Shown here in pieces: positions 8,378 through 17,436 of a stretch of 64,000 bases of DNA (position 1 is its first letter; each line of letters begins with the position of its first letter). The notes under the pieces are model-generated. The model saw only the letters and a program-made list of their open reading frames with translations. It did not search any database and was not told the DNA's origin. The DNA is from Roseivivax sp. GX 12232 (GTDB lineage: Bacteria > Pseudomonadota > Alphaproteobacteria > Rhodobacterales > Rhodobacteraceae): NCBI RefSeq assembly GCF_021272185.1, contig NZ_JAJSEC010000002.1, positions 310,001-374,000 on the forward strand, given 5' to 3'. The translations under genes were made by a program, and so were the position numbers.

Positions 8378-8986
8378 TCAGAACTCCACGCCCGCCTGGG
8401 CGCGCACCCCCTCGCGGAAAGGATGTTTCACCAGCTCGAACTCGGTCACCAGGTCGGCGGCCTCGATCAGCTCGGGCTTGGCGTTGCGCCCGGTCAGCAC
8501 GACATGGGTCATCTCGGGCTTCTCGGTCAGCAGGAAGTCCACCACCTCGTCGATGTCGAGGTAGTCGTAGCGCAGCGCGATGTTGATCTCGTCGAGCAGC
8601 ACGAAGGAGATCTCCGGGTCGCGGATCTGCTCCTTCGCGGTCTCCCAGCCGGCGCGGGCGGCGGCGATGTCGCGGTCGCGGTCCTGGGTCTCCCAGGTGA
8701 AGCCCTCGCCCGAGACGAAGAACCGGCACTCCTCGGCGAAGCGCTCGCGCAGGAAGGTCCGCTCGCCGGTCTCCCAGTCGCCCTTGATGAACTGCACCAC
8801 CGCGCAGGGCATGCCATGGGCGATGCAGCGCATGATCATCCCGAAGGCCGAGGAGCTCTTGCCCTTGCCCTTGCCGGTGTGCACGACGATCAGACCCTTC
8901 TCCTCGGTCTTGGTCTTCATCATCTCGTCACGTGCGGCCTTGATGCGCTTCATCTTGGCGTTGTGGCGGGCGGTGGCGTCGTCCAT
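8378..8986 (-). CDS. cobO: cob(I)yrinic acid a,c-diamide adenosyltransferase
   Basis: 202 residues, CobA/CobO family. It transfers the 5'-deoxyadenosyl group from ATP to the reduced cobalt of cobyrinic acid diamide. The P-loop GKGKGKSS is at residues 38-45, followed by 'FGMIMRCIAHGM', 'VQFIKGDWETGE' and 'VLLDEINIALRYDYL'. The C-terminus 'KHPFREGVRAQAGVEF' is typical. ATG 8986 is preceded by an AAGGAG site; a longer open frame upstream runs into the riboswitch region and is discarded. It is transcribed away from the riboswitch operon, with about 80 bp before the opposite promoter region. Confidence 0.95.
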   Translation of the reverse strand: MDDATARHNAKMKRIKAARDEMMKTKTEEKGLIVVHTGKGKGKSSSAFGMIMRCIAHGMPCAVVQFIKGDWETGERTFLRERFAEECRFFVSGEGFTWETQDRDRDIAAARAGWETAKEQIRDPEISFVLLDEINIALRYDYLDIDEVVDFLLTEKPEMTHVVLTGRNAKPELIEAADLVTEFELVKHPFREGVRAQAGVEF

Positions 8987-9065
8987 GGCGGGGCTCCTTC
9001 GCGGCTTTGGCAACTGACTGGCAGGCGCCGCCCGGCCCGTCAATCGCCGGGGTGTCTCTGGCCGC

Positions 9066-9094
9066 TTGACAGCGCGTGGGTCGCGGCGCAACAA
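9066..9094 (+). promoter_or_regulatory. candidate promoter of the corrin operon
   Basis: A perfect -35 hexamer TTGACA (9066-9071) stands just upstream of the riboswitch. The -10 position at 17-nt spacing reads CAACAA, which is poor, so the promoter may be weak or may use a different -10 further right (GCATAT near 9096). Placement directly before the aptamer is the main support. Confidence 0.4.
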
Positions 9095-9103
9095 GGCATA
9101 TGC

Positions 9104-9300
9104 GCAAGGTGCCCCGGCGCGTCCGGGGTGAAAAGGGAATGCGGACCGCCCGGCCCCCCGGGAGGCAGCCGCAGCCGCCCCCGCGACCGTGACCCGGAGA
9201 GGTCGCCCCTCCGCCACTGGCCCCATGACGGGTCGGGAAGGCAGGGCGCCCGAGAGGCCCGCGCCTCACATCCGGAAAGCCGGGAGACCTGCCTCGCGCC
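9104..9300 (+). promoter_or_regulatory. cobalamin (adenosylcobalamin-class) riboswitch upstream of DUF1636-cobW-cobN
   Basis: The conserved aptamer blocks appear in order on the + strand: AAAAGGGAATGCGG (9131-9144), GCCGCCCCCGCGACCGTGA (9173-9191), GCCACTGG (9213-9220), CGGGAAGGC (9234-9242) and the 3' B12-box AGCCGGGAGACCTGCC (9278-9293), which has one departure from consensus. It lies about 100 nt before the first gene of the corrin-ring operon, so adenosylcobalamin should repress that operon. No clear Rho-independent terminator follows. A short GGGAC-C-GTCCC hairpin abuts the TTG start, which would fit translational control. Confidence 0.93.
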
Positions 9301-9399
9301 GAGGAAGTGCAACCGGACGGGGTGTGCCGGTGGCCGCGGGCTCAGAGCCTTCGTGCCATCTTTCATGCCCCTTCCCCCGATCAGAATGGGACCGTCCCG

Positions 9400-9777
9400 T
9401 TGAAAGACCTGCCCGACCGCCCGCCCGCGGAGCTCTTGATCTGCACCACCTGCCGCCGTGGCCAGGAGGTCGCCGAGGACGGCACCCGGCCCGGCGCCGC
9501 GCTTTACGAGGCGCTCGAGGGCTCGATGCCCGAGGGCGTCACCCTGCGCGCGGTGGAATGCCTGCAGAACTGCGAGGGCGGCTGCACCGTGGCGCTGCGC
9601 GGCGCGGGCCGCTGGACCTATGTCTTCGGCAACCTGCACGAGGCCTCTGACCTCGAGGTCCTGCGCGAGGGCGCCGCGAAATACCACGCCAGCGCCAACG
9701 GGCTGATCCCCTGGCGCGAGCGTCCGCAACACTTCAAGAAAAACTGCGTGGCCCGCGTGCCGCCAATGGAGGGCTGA
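9400..9777 (+). CDS. DUF1636 family ferredoxin-like metal-binding protein (first copy)
   Basis: About 125 residues from a TTG at 9400. The open frame extends to a GTG at 9307, but that lies at the riboswitch tail and has no family support. Cysteines sit in a thioredoxin-like [2Fe-2S] ferredoxin pattern: C15-x2-C18 (ICTTCRRG) and C54-x3-C58-x3-C62 (VECLQNCEGGC). DUF1636 genes are often found beside cobW and the function is not established; a role in cobalt or iron-sulfur handling for corrin synthesis is inference. Its stop lies 1 bp before the cobW start, and it is the first gene under the riboswitch. The start codon is the least certain part. Confidence 0.8.
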   Translation: MKDLPDRPPAELLICTTCRRGQEVAEDGTRPGAALYEALEGSMPEGVTLRAVECLQNCEGGCTVALRGAGRWTYVFGNLHEASDLEVLREGAAKYHASANGLIPWRERPQHFKKNCVARVPPMEG

Positions 9778-9778
9778 C

Positions 9779-10831
9779 ATGGCCGATCTCGAGAAACTTC
9801 CCGTCACCATCGTCACCGGCTTCCTGGGCTCGGGCAAGACCACGCTGATCTCGGAGCTGATGAAGAACCCCGGCGGCAAGCGCCTGGCCGTGGTCGTGAA
9901 CGAGTTCGGCGACGTCGGCGTCGACGGCGAGATCCTGAAGGGCTGCGCGATCCCCGACTGCCCGGCGGAAAACGTGGTGGAACTGGCCAATGGCTGCATC
10001 TGCTGCACCGTGGCCGACGACTTCATCCCGACCATCGAGGCGCTCCTGAAGCTCGACCCGCGCCCCGAGCACATCCTGATCGAGACCTCGGGCCTGGCGT
10101 TGCCGAAGCCGCTCCTGAAGGCCTTCGACTGGCCGGACATCCGCTCGAAGATCACCGTCGACGGCGTGGTCGCCCTCGCCGATGCCGAGGCCGTGGCCGC
10201 GGGCCGGTTCGCTCCCGACGTGGCCGCCGTCGACGCCCAGCGTCAGGCCGACGACAGCATCGACCACGAGACCCCGCTGTCCGAGGTCTTCGAGGACCAG
10301 ATCTCCTGCGCCGACATCGTGCTTCTGACCAAGCCCGACCTCGCCGGCCCCGAGGGCGTGACCCGCGCCCGCGAGGTCATCGCCGCCGAGGCGCCGCGCA
10401 GCCTGCCGGTGGTCGAGGTCGCCGAGGGCCGCGTCGATCCCCGGGTGATCCTGGGCCTCGGCGCCGCCGCCGAGGACGACATCGAGGCGCGCCCCTCGCA
10501 TCACGACGGGGTGCCCGAGCACGACCACGACGACTTCGAAAGCATCGTGGTCGCCCTGCCCGAGCTCACCGCCCCCGCCGATCTGGCCGCGCGCATCGAA
10601 CGTCTCGCGCGCGAGCAGAACATCCTGCGGGTCAAGGGCTACGCCAGCGTCGCGGGCAAGCCGATGCGGCTTCTCGTGCAGGCGGTGGGTGCGCGGGTGC
10701 GCCACCAGTTCGACCGGCCCTGGGGCGCGGGCGAGGCCCGCGAGGGGCGCCTGGTGGTCATCGCCGAGCATGACGACATCGACCGCGCCGCGATCACCCG
10801 CATTCTGACCGCGGCGGAAGAGACCGCCTGA
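9779..10831 (+). CDS. cobW: CobW GTPase, cobalt/zinc metallochaperone for cobalamin synthesis
   Basis: 350-residue COG0523 G3E GTPase. The Walker A GFLGSGKT is at residues 14-21, the metal-binding GCICC is at 72-76, and the guanine-specificity motif TKPD is at 184-187. A short His-rich insert HHDGVPEHDH spans 241-250. The C-terminal CobW_C domain follows ('ILRVKGYASVAGKP'). It is expected to load Co(II) for the CobN chelatase, which is encoded 4 bp downstream. The immediate DUF1636-cobW-cobN order supports the cobalamin-specific subgroup rather than the zinc ZigA/YeiR types. Confidence 0.93.
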   Translation: MADLEKLPVTIVTGFLGSGKTTLISELMKNPGGKRLAVVVNEFGDVGVDGEILKGCAIPDCPAENVVELANGCICCTVADDFIPTIEALLKLDPRPEHILIETSGLALPKPLLKAFDWPDIRSKITVDGVVALADAEAVAAGRFAPDVAAVDAQRQADDSIDHETPLSEVFEDQISCADIVLLTKPDLAGPEGVTRAREVIAAEAPRSLPVVEVAEGRVDPRVILGLGAAAEDDIEARPSHHDGVPEHDHDDFESIVVALPELTAPADLAARIERLAREQNILRVKGYASVAGKPMRLLVQAVGARVRHQFDRPWGAGEAREGRLVVIAEHDDIDRAAITRILTAAEETA

Positions 10832-10835
10832 GACC

Positions 10836-13800
10836 ATGCATGTCGTCTTCCGCGAAAGCCACGGGCTCGACGAGACCGACACGCCGACCGACCTGGGCCA
10901 GAGCCCGGCCGAGATCGTGGCGCTGTCCTTCTCGGATTCGGATCTCGGGGCCTTTGCGGCGGGCTGGGAGCGCGGCGGCGGGCGGCAGGGCAAGCTGCCG
11001 AGCCTGCGGCTGGCCAATATCGCCGCGCTGCGCCACCCGCTCTCGGTCGACACCTATGTCGAACAGACGCTCGAGGGCGCCCAGGGCATCCTGATCCGGC
11101 TGATCGGCGGGCAGCCCTATTGGCCCTATGGGCTGCAGCAGATCGAGGCGCTCGCCCGGCAGAAGGGCATCGCGCTGGCGGTCCTGCCGGCGGACGGGCG
11201 CGAGGATCCCCGGCTCGACGAAATATCTACGGTGCCGGTCTCGACCCTGCGGCGGCTGGCGCATCTCTGCGACACCGGCGGCGCGGTGGCCGCCCAGGCG
11301 GCGCTGGCGCAGATGGCGCTGGCGGCGGGGCTCTACGCGGGGCCGGTGCGCGGCGTGAAGGCGCTGCCGCTGGTCGGCGCCTGGACGCCGGAGCATGGCG
11401 TGACCTGCCCGGCCTTGGCGGCTCTCGGCGGGCTGCCGGAGGCGGCGGCTTCCGATCCGGGCGACTCGGAGCCCGCGCGCGCCCCCGAGGCACCCGACAA
11501 ACCCCTGGTCCTCGTCGTCTTCTACCGATCCTTCCTCGCCGCCGCCGACCTCGCCCCGGTCGAGGCGCTTTTTACCGCGCTCAGGCACCGCGGCTTCTCC
11601 GTCCTCGGCCTTTTCGCCCCCTCGCTCAAGGCGCCCGACGCATCGGGCTGGCTCGAGCGGCAGGTGGCGGGGCTCGGGCCGGTCGCGGTGGTCAATGCCA
11701 CGGCCTTTTCCGGCAAGGGCAGCGCGGGCAGCTCGCCGCTCGATGCGGGCGGCGTGCCGGTCTTCCAGGTGGCGCTCGCCACCTCGACCCGGAAAGCCTG
11801 GGCCGAGGCCGAGCGCGGTCTCTCGCCCGCGGACCTCGCCATGCATGTCGTGCTGCCCGAGGTCGACGGACGGCTCTTCGCGGGTGTCGCGAGCTTCAAG
11901 GAGCCCGAGCCCCGCGACCCCGACCTGCAATTCGCCCGCCTGCGCCATATGCCCGAGCCCGACCGCATCGCCGCGCTCGCCGACCGGGTGGCGGGCTGGC
12001 ACCGGCTCGCCGCCTGCCCCACGGCCCGGCGGCGGGTGGCGCTGGTCCTCTCGACCTATCCCGGGCGGGACTGGAACATGGCCCATGCGGTGGGCCTCGA
12101 CGCGCTGGCCTCGGGCGAGGCGATCCTCGGCGACCTGGCCGAGGCGGGCTATGCCCTCGCCCCCGGTGCGCCGCTCGCCGAGGCGCTCGAGACCGCCGAG
12201 ATCACCTGGCCGCTCGCCGACTACGAGGCCGCGCTGGCCCGGCTGCCGCAGGCGCTGCGCGACGACCTCGAAGCCGCCTGGGGGCCGGCCAGCGATGCCG
12301 CGGACAACGGCGCGCTGCGCTTCCGCGCGCTCCGCCGCGGCCAGGCGCTGATCGCGCTGCAGCCCGACCGCGGGCACCGGGCAGAGCGCGAGGACGACTA
12401 CCACGACCTCGGTCGCACGCCCTGCCATGCCTATGTCGCCTTCTACCTCTGGCTCCGCGAACAGGCCGACGCGCTGGTGCATGTCGGCGCCCATGGCACG
12501 CTGGAATGGCTGCCGGGGAAATCGGTGGCGCTGTCTTCGGCTTGCTGGCCCGAAGCGCTGACCGGCGCGCTGCCGGTTATCTATCCCTTCATCGTCAACG
12601 ACCCCGGCGAGGCCGCCCAGGCCAAGCGCCGGATCGGCGCCGTGACGCTGGGCCATGTCCCGCCGCCGCTGGCCGACAGCAAGACGCCGGACCGGCTCCT
12701 GCGGCTCGAGGCGCTGCTCGACGAGTTCTCCAACGCCGACGGGCTCGACCCGCGCCGCCGCGACCGGCTGATCGACGACATCCGCATGGAGGCCCGCGCC
12801 GAGGGCGTCGAAGAGGACCTCGGCATCGACGGCGCCATGTGCGAGGCCGAGGCGGTGACCCGCATCGACCGCTTCGTCTGCGATGTGAAGGAAAGCCGCT
12901 ACGGCGACGGGCTGCACGTCTGGGGCCGCACCCGGGACGACCACCCGGACGACATGGCCGAAGCCGCCCGCGCCGAGCGGCAGGGGCTGCTCGATGCGCT
13001 TTCCGGGCGGCGCATCGCGCCCGGGCCTTCGGGCTCGCCCTGGCGGGGCCGGCGCGACGTGCTGCCGACGGGGCGCAACCTCTTCACCACAGACCCCCGC
13101 GCGGTGCCGAGCCGGGCGGCCTACGCCCAGGGCGGCCGCCTCGCCGAGGAGCTGGTCCGCCGCCACCTGCAGGACGAGGGCGACTGGCCAAAAAGCGTGG
13201 TCGTGGACCTCTGGGGCTCGGCCACCATGCGCACGGCGGGCGAGGAGTTCGCCATGGCGCTGGCGCTTCTGGGCGTGCGCCCGGTCTGGGACGAGGGCAC
13301 CGAGCGGGTCTCGGGCATCGAGGTCCTGCCCATCGCCGAACTGGAGCGCCCGCGCATCGACGTCACCCTGCGGGTCTCGGGCCTCTTCCGCGATGTCTTC
13401 CCGGTGCTGACCGCGCTTTTCCAGCAGGCGGTGCGCGCGCTGGCCGCCCGCGACGAGGCGGCGGACTGGAACCCCTATGTCGGCCACGACGGCGCGCGGG
13501 TCTTCGGGCCCGCGCCCGGCTCCTTCGGCCTCGCCATGGGGCCCGAGCTCACCGACTACAGCGAGGAAGCCCGGGTCCGGGCGGGCGAGGCCTGGCTGGC
13601 GGCCTCGGCCTGGGCGCTCGACGGCGAGGCGGCGGTCGAGGACCGATCCGCGATCCGCGACCGGGTGGCGGGCGCCGAGGCTTTCGTGCACCTTCAGGAC
13701 TTGCCCGAGACCGACATTCTTCTGGCCGAGGATTACGCCAGCCACGAGGCGGGCTTTGCCGCCGCCCAGGGCGTCGCGGGCGGCGCGGCGCGGCTCTGGC

Positions 13801-14177
13801 ATCTCGATGCGACCAACCCCGAGGCGCCGCGCGCCCGGGCGCTTTCCGAGGAGGTCGCCCGCGTGGTCCGCGCCCGCGCCACCCATCCCGGCTGGATCGC
13901 GGGCATGGCGCGGCACGGCTTCCGGGGTGCCGCCGAGATCGCCGCCACGCTCGAGAACATGGCCGCCTTCGCGCATCTGGCCGACGCGGTCGCGCCGCAT
14001 CTCTTCGACGCCTTCCACGCCGCGACGCTCGGGGACGCCGAGGTGCGCGACTTCCTGGCCGAGGCCAACCCCGAGGCGCTCGAGGCCATGCGCGCCCGCT
14101 TCGAGGCGCTGCGCGCGGCGGGCCTCTGGCAGAGCCGCCGCAACGCCACCGGTCCCGCGCTCGAGGCCGAGGCATGA
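10836..14177 (+). CDS. cobN: cobaltochelatase subunit CobN
   Basis: 1113 residues, the large ATP-dependent chelatase subunit that binds hydrogenobyrinic acid a,c-diamide and inserts Co(II). It is related to magnesium chelatase H. Visible landmarks are 'GGQPYWPYGLQQI' near 90, 'LSTYPGRDWNMAHAVGLDA', 'VHVGAHGTLEWLPGKSVALS' (histidine-rich active region, about residues 548-567), 'YPFIVNDPGEAAQAKRRIGA', 'NLFTTDPRAVPSRAAY' and 'DLWGSATMRTAGEEFAMAL'. It is shorter than the roughly 1250-residue Pseudomonas form but shows no truncation. The CobS/CobT-type AAA chelatase partners are not in this window. It overlaps cobG by 4 bp. Confidence 0.96.
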   Translation: MHVVFRESHGLDETDTPTDLGQSPAEIVALSFSDSDLGAFAAGWERGGGRQGKLPSLRLANIAALRHPLSVDTYVEQTLEGAQGILIRLIGGQPYWPYGLQQIEALARQKGIALAVLPADGREDPRLDEISTVPVSTLRRLAHLCDTGGAVAAQAALAQMALAAGLYAGPVRGVKALPLVGAWTPEHGVTCPALAALGGLPEAAASDPGDSEPARAPEAPDKPLVLVVFYRSFLAAADLAPVEALFTALRHRGFSVLGLFAPSLKAPDASGWLERQVAGLGPVAVVNATAFSGKGSAGSSPLDAGGVPVFQVALATSTRKAWAEAERGLSPADLAMHVVLPEVDGRLFAGVASFKEPEPRDPDLQFARLRHMPEPDRIAALADRVAGWHRLAACPTARRRVALVLSTYPGRDWNMAHAVGLDALASGEAILGDLAEAGYALAPGAPLAEALETAEITWPLADYEAALARLPQALRDDLEAAWGPASDAADNGALRFRALRRGQALIALQPDRGHRAEREDDYHDLGRTPCHAYVAFYLWLREQADALVHVGAHGTLEWLPGKSVALSSACWPEALTGALPVIYPFIVNDPGEAAQAKRRIGAVTLGHVPPPLADSKTPDRLLRLEALLDEFSNADGLDPRRRDRLIDDIRMEARAEGVEEDLGIDGAMCEAEAVTRIDRFVCDVKESRYGDGLHVWGRTRDDHPDDMAEAARAERQGLLDALSGRRIAPGPSGSPWRGRRDVLPTGRNLFTTDPRAVPSRAAYAQGGRLAEELVRRHLQDEGDWPKSVVVDLWGSATMRTAGEEFAMALALLGVRPVWDEGTERVSGIEVLPIAELERPRIDVTLRVSGLFRDVFPVLTALFQQAVRALAARDEAADWNPYVGHDGARVFGPAPGSFGLAMGPELTDYSEEARVRAGEAWLAASAWALDGEAAVEDRSAIRDRVAGAEAFVHLQDLPETDILLAEDYASHEAGFAAAQGVAGGAARLWHLDATNPEAPRARALSEEVARVVRARATHPGWIAGMARHGFRGAAEIAATLENMAAFAHLADAVAPHLFDAFHAATLGDAEVRDFLAEANPEALEAMRARFEALRAAGLWQSRRNATGPALEAEA

Positions 14178-15325
14178 GCGGCGCGGTGCGCGGCTGGTGC
14201 CCCGGGGCGCTGCGGCCCATGGCTTCGGGCGACGGCTACGTGCTGCGGGTGCGCCCGCGCGCGGGGCACCTGTCGCCCGAACAGGTCGCGGGGCTGGGTG
14301 CGGCGGCGGAGGCGTTTGGCAATGGCGAGATCGCCCTGACGCGCCGCGCCAATCTGCAGATCCGGGGCGTCGCCGAGGATGCGCTCGCGCCGCTGCGCGC
14401 GCGTCTTGCCGCGCTCGATCTGCTGGACATCGACCCGGCGGTCGAGGCCCGGCGCAACCTCGTCAGCGATCCCTTCGGCGGCTCCGAGACCCGCGCGCTC
14501 TCCAAGGCTCTGGAAGTGGCTCTGGCCGAGGCTGAGGACCTCGCCCCCCTGCCCTCGAAATTCGGCTTCGCGCTCGATCCCGGGCCGTCCCGCATGCTCT
14601 CGGGCATCAGCGGCGACATACGGATCGAGGGTTCGGCGGAGGGCGGCCTCCTGGTCCGCGCCGAGGGCGCCCCCACGGGCCGCACCGTCAGTGATGCCCC
14701 CGCCGCGATCCGCGCCGCGCTGGAGTTGGCGCGCTGGTTCCTCGCCTCGGGCGGCGTCGGTCCCGACGGGCGCGGCCGCATGGCGCGGCACCTGGAGAGC
14801 GGCGCGGCGCTGCTGCCCGAGCTCGCCGGAGACGCAGAGCCGGCCCCCGAGGCCCCGCGCCCGGAGCCCGGCGACACGGCAGGCGGCGCGCTCCTCGCCG
14901 CCGCCTTCGGACGCTTCCCCGCCAGCAGTTTCGCCGCCCTCCCCGAAGGTCCGCTCGCGATCACCCCCTGGCGCATGGTCTTCACGCCGGGCCGCAGCGC
15001 CGCCGATTGCGCCACCCTCCCCGGTCTCATCACCACGCCTGACGATCCGCTCCTGCGCGTCGAGGCCTGCCCCGGCGCGCCCGCCTGTCCGCAGGGCGAG
15101 ATGCCGACCGAAGACACCGCCCGCCGCCTCGCCGCGCGCCTGCCGACCCACAAAAGCCTGCATGTCTCGGGCTGCGCCAAGGGCTGCGCGGGCAGCGGCA
15201 GCGCCGATCTCACCCTGACCGGCCGCGCCGGGCGCTTCGACCTTGTGCAGGGCGGGGCGGCATGGGATGAGCCCTTCCGCCGGGGCCTCGCGCCCGACGA
15301 CCTCACTGATCTCTGGGACGACTGA
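14174..15325 (+). CDS. cobG: precorrin-3B synthase (oxygen-dependent CobG)
   Basis: 383 residues of the nitrite/sulfite reductase ferredoxin-like family. It hydroxylates precorrin-3A at C20 with formation of the gamma-lactone, using O2 and a 4Fe-4S centre. This reaction marks the aerobic route. The iron-sulfur cysteines are in 'EACPGAPACPQGE' (about 297-309) and 'SGCAKGCAGSGS' (about 332-343), and the N-terminus 'RGWCPGALRPMASGDGYVLRVR' (split at 6-27) is typical. ATG 14174 overlaps the cobN stop. CobG means that the CobZ alternative found in some Rhodobacter species is not needed. Confidence 0.92.
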   Translation: MSGAVRGWCPGALRPMASGDGYVLRVRPRAGHLSPEQVAGLGAAAEAFGNGEIALTRRANLQIRGVAEDALAPLRARLAALDLLDIDPAVEARRNLVSDPFGGSETRALSKALEVALAEAEDLAPLPSKFGFALDPGPSRMLSGISGDIRIEGSAEGGLLVRAEGAPTGRTVSDAPAAIRAALELARWFLASGGVGPDGRGRMARHLESGAALLPELAGDAEPAPEAPRPEPGDTAGGALLAAAFGRFPASSFAALPEGPLAITPWRMVFTPGRSAADCATLPGLITTPDDPLLRVEACPGAPACPQGEMPTEDTARRLAARLPTHKSLHVSGCAKGCAGSGSADLTLTGRAGRFDLVQGGAAWDEPFRRGLAPDDLTDLWDD

Positions 15326-15326
15326 C

Positions 15327-15956
15327 ATGCCTTACGCCTACGAAAAGGACGGCGCGGCGATCTATGCCGAAAGCTTCGCCACCATCCGGGCCGAGGCCGA
15401 CCTCGCCGGGCTCGCGCCCGATGCCGAACAGGTGGTGGTGCGGATGATCCATGCCGCGGGCATGGTCGGGCTCGAGGCGCATGTGCGGATCTCCGACGGC
15501 GCGGTCGCCGCCGCCCGCCGGGCGCTCGAGGGCGGCGCGCCGATCCTCTGCGATGCGCGCATGGTCAGCGAGGGCGTGACCCGCAAGCGCCTGCCTGCCG
15601 AGAACGAGGTGATCTGCACCCTGCAGGATCCGCGCGTGCCGGGGCTGGCCCAGGAGCTGGGCACCACCCGCTCGGCCGCGGCGCTGGAGCTTTGGCGCGA
15701 CAAGCTGGAGGGCGCGCTGGTCGCCATCGGCAACGCGCCGACGGCGCTGTTCCACCTGCTCGAGATGCTGGAAGACCCGGCCTGCCCGCGCCCCGCGGCG
15801 ATCATCGGCTGCCCCGTCGGCTTCGTCGGCGCGCGCGAGTCGAAGGATGCGCTCTGGGCCGCCCAGCCGGTGCCCGCGATCATCGTCGAGGGCCGGCTCG
15901 GCGGCAGCGCCATCACGGTCGCCGCGATCAACGCCATCGCGAGCCGCGCCGAATGA
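15327..15956 (+). CDS. cobH: precorrin-8X methylmutase
   Basis: 209 residues. It moves the C11 methyl group of precorrin-8X to C12, giving hydrogenobyrinic acid. 'VRMIHAAGMVGLEAHV' contains His42, equivalent to the catalytic His43 of the P. denitrificans enzyme. 'GAPILCDARMVSEGVTR' and 'IGCPVGFVGARESKDAL' are also characteristic. It starts 1 bp after the cobG stop and overlaps cobI by 4 bp. Confidence 0.95.
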   Translation: MPYAYEKDGAAIYAESFATIRAEADLAGLAPDAEQVVVRMIHAAGMVGLEAHVRISDGAVAAARRALEGGAPILCDARMVSEGVTRKRLPAENEVICTLQDPRVPGLAQELGTTRSAAALELWRDKLEGALVAIGNAPTALFHLLEMLEDPACPRPAAIIGCPVGFVGARESKDALWAAQPVPAIIVEGRLGGSAITVAAINAIASRAE

Positions 15957-16684
15957 CCGCGCCGGGCACCATCCACGGCGTCGGCCTCGGCCCCGGCGAT
16001 CCCGACCTCATGTCGGTGCGCGCCGACCGGCTGGTGCGCGGCGCGCGGCACGTCGCCTTCTTCCGCAAGGCCGGGCGGCGCGGCCAGTCCCGCGCCATCG
16101 TCGAGGGCATGCTGCACCCCGAGGCCCGCGAGATCGCCATGGAATACCCGGTTACGACCGAGATCCCGCTGTCCGATCCGCGCTACAACCAGTGCCTCTC
16201 GGCCTTCTACGAAGAGGTCACCGCCAAGCTGCGCGCCATCGCGGAAGGCGGCGAGGACGTGGTGGTCCTCTGCGAGGGCGACCCCTTCTTCTACGGCTCC
16301 TTCATGCATCTCTACACGCGGCTTTCGCCGCATGTGCCGGTGCGGGTGGTGCCCGCGATCACCGGCATGTCGGCGGCCTGGACGGCGACCGGCGCGCCGA
16401 TCACCTGGGGCGACGACGTGCTTTCGGTGCTGATGGGCACGCTGGACGAAGAGGTGCTGGCGACCCGCGCCCGCGAGGCCGACGCGCTGGTCGTGATGAA
16501 GGTCGGGCGCAACCTGCCGAAGATCGCCCGCGCGCTTCAGGCCGCGGGCAAGGCCGCGCGCGCCCAGGTCATCGAATACGCCAGCATGGAGCGCCAGGCG
16601 GTCACGCCGCTCGATCAGATCGGCGACCGGGCGCTGCCCTATTTCTCCATTGTCGTGGTGCATGGCGAGGGACGCCGGCCATGA
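15953..16684 (+). CDS. cobI: precorrin-2 C20-methyltransferase
   Basis: 243 residues, S-adenosylmethionine-dependent tetrapyrrole methylase. It methylates precorrin-2 at C20. The glycine-rich SAM loop GVGLGPGDPDL is at residues 9-19. Further motifs are 'VVVLCEGDPFFYGSF' and 'VVPAITGMSAAWTATGAP', the latter two lining the SAM pocket. Normal length, with 4-bp overlaps with cobH and cobJ. Confidence 0.95.
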   Translation: MTAPGTIHGVGLGPGDPDLMSVRADRLVRGARHVAFFRKAGRRGQSRAIVEGMLHPEAREIAMEYPVTTEIPLSDPRYNQCLSAFYEEVTAKLRAIAEGGEDVVVLCEGDPFFYGSFMHLYTRLSPHVPVRVVPAITGMSAAWTATGAPITWGDDVLSVLMGTLDEEVLATRAREADALVVMKVGRNLPKIARALQAAGKAARAQVIEYASMERQAVTPLDQIGDRALPYFSIVVVHGEGRRP

Positions 16685-17436
16685 GCGGCTGGGTGCGGAT
16701 CGCGGGCCTCGGGCCGGGCGCCGAGGCGCTGGTGACCCCTGAGGTGCAGGCGGCTCTGGCGGAGGCGACGGATGTGGTGGGCTACATCCCCTATGTCCGC
16801 CGCGTGGCCCCGCGCCCCGACCTGCGCCTGCACGAAAGCGACAACCGGGTCGAGATCGACCGCGCGCGCCATGCGCTCGAGATGGCCTCTGAAGGCCGCC
16901 GCGTGGTGGTGGTCAGCTCGGGTGATCCCGGGGTCTTCGCCATGGCCTCGGCGGTCTTCGAGGCGGTGGAGGACGGGCCCGCGGCATGGCGCGCGCTGGA
17001 GATCGGCGTCCTGCCCGGGATCACCGCCATGCTCGCCGCCGCGGCCCGCGCGGGCGCGCCCCTGGGGCATGACTTCTGCGCCATCAACCTCTCGGACAAC
17101 CTCAAGCCCTGGGCGCTGATCGAGAAACGGCTGCGGCTCGCCGCCGAGGCGGATTTTGCCATGGCCTTCTACAACCCGCGCTCCAAGTCGCGGCCCGAGG
17201 GCTTCGCCCGCACGCTGGAGGTGCTGCGCGAAGGCTGCGAGCCGTCCCGGGTCATCATCTTCGCCCGCGCCGTCTCGACCCCGGACGAGGCGCTCCGCGT
17301 CACCACCCTGGCCGAGGCCACCCCGGAGATGGCCGACATGCGCACCGCGGTCCTGGTCGGCTCCTCGGCGACCCGGGTGATCAACCGGCCCGAAGGCGCG
17401 CCCTTCGTCTATACGCCCCGCTCGGTGCCCGCATGA
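16681..17436 (+). CDS. cobJ: precorrin-3B C17-methyltransferase
   Basis: 251 residues of the same methylase superfamily. It methylates C17 of precorrin-3B with ring contraction. GLGPGAEALVTPE near residue 9, 'SSGDPGVFAMASAVFE', 'LPGITAMLAAAARAGAPLGHDF', 'INLSDNLKPW' and 'FYNPRSKSR' are the CobJ/CbiH signatures. Its last 28 bp overlap the 3' end of cobK on the other strand, after which the rightward operon resumes at cobL. Confidence 0.95.
   Translation: MSGWVRIAGLGPGAEALVTPEVQAALAEATDVVGYIPYVRRVAPRPDLRLHESDNRVEIDRARHALEMASEGRRVVVVSSGDPGVFAMASAVFEAVEDGPAAWRALEIGVLPGITAMLAAAARAGAPLGHDFCAINLSDNLKPWALIEKRLRLAAEADFAMAFYNPRSKSRPEGFARTLEVLREGCEPSRVIIFARAVSTPDEALRVTTLAEATPEMADMRTAVLVGSSATRVINRPEGAPFVYTPRSVPA

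Noticed and set aside
9307-9399. GTG start at 9307 for the first DUF1636 gene
   Set aside because: The extra 31 residues would be translated from the riboswitch tail and have no counterpart in the second DUF1636 copy; TTG at 9400 fits the conserved domain start better.
10794-14018. Very long - strand open frame (over 1000 codons) opposite cobN
   Set aside because: Shadow of cobN caused by high GC; composition dominated by Arg/Gly/Pro/His and no family signature, while cobN on the + strand is unmistakable.
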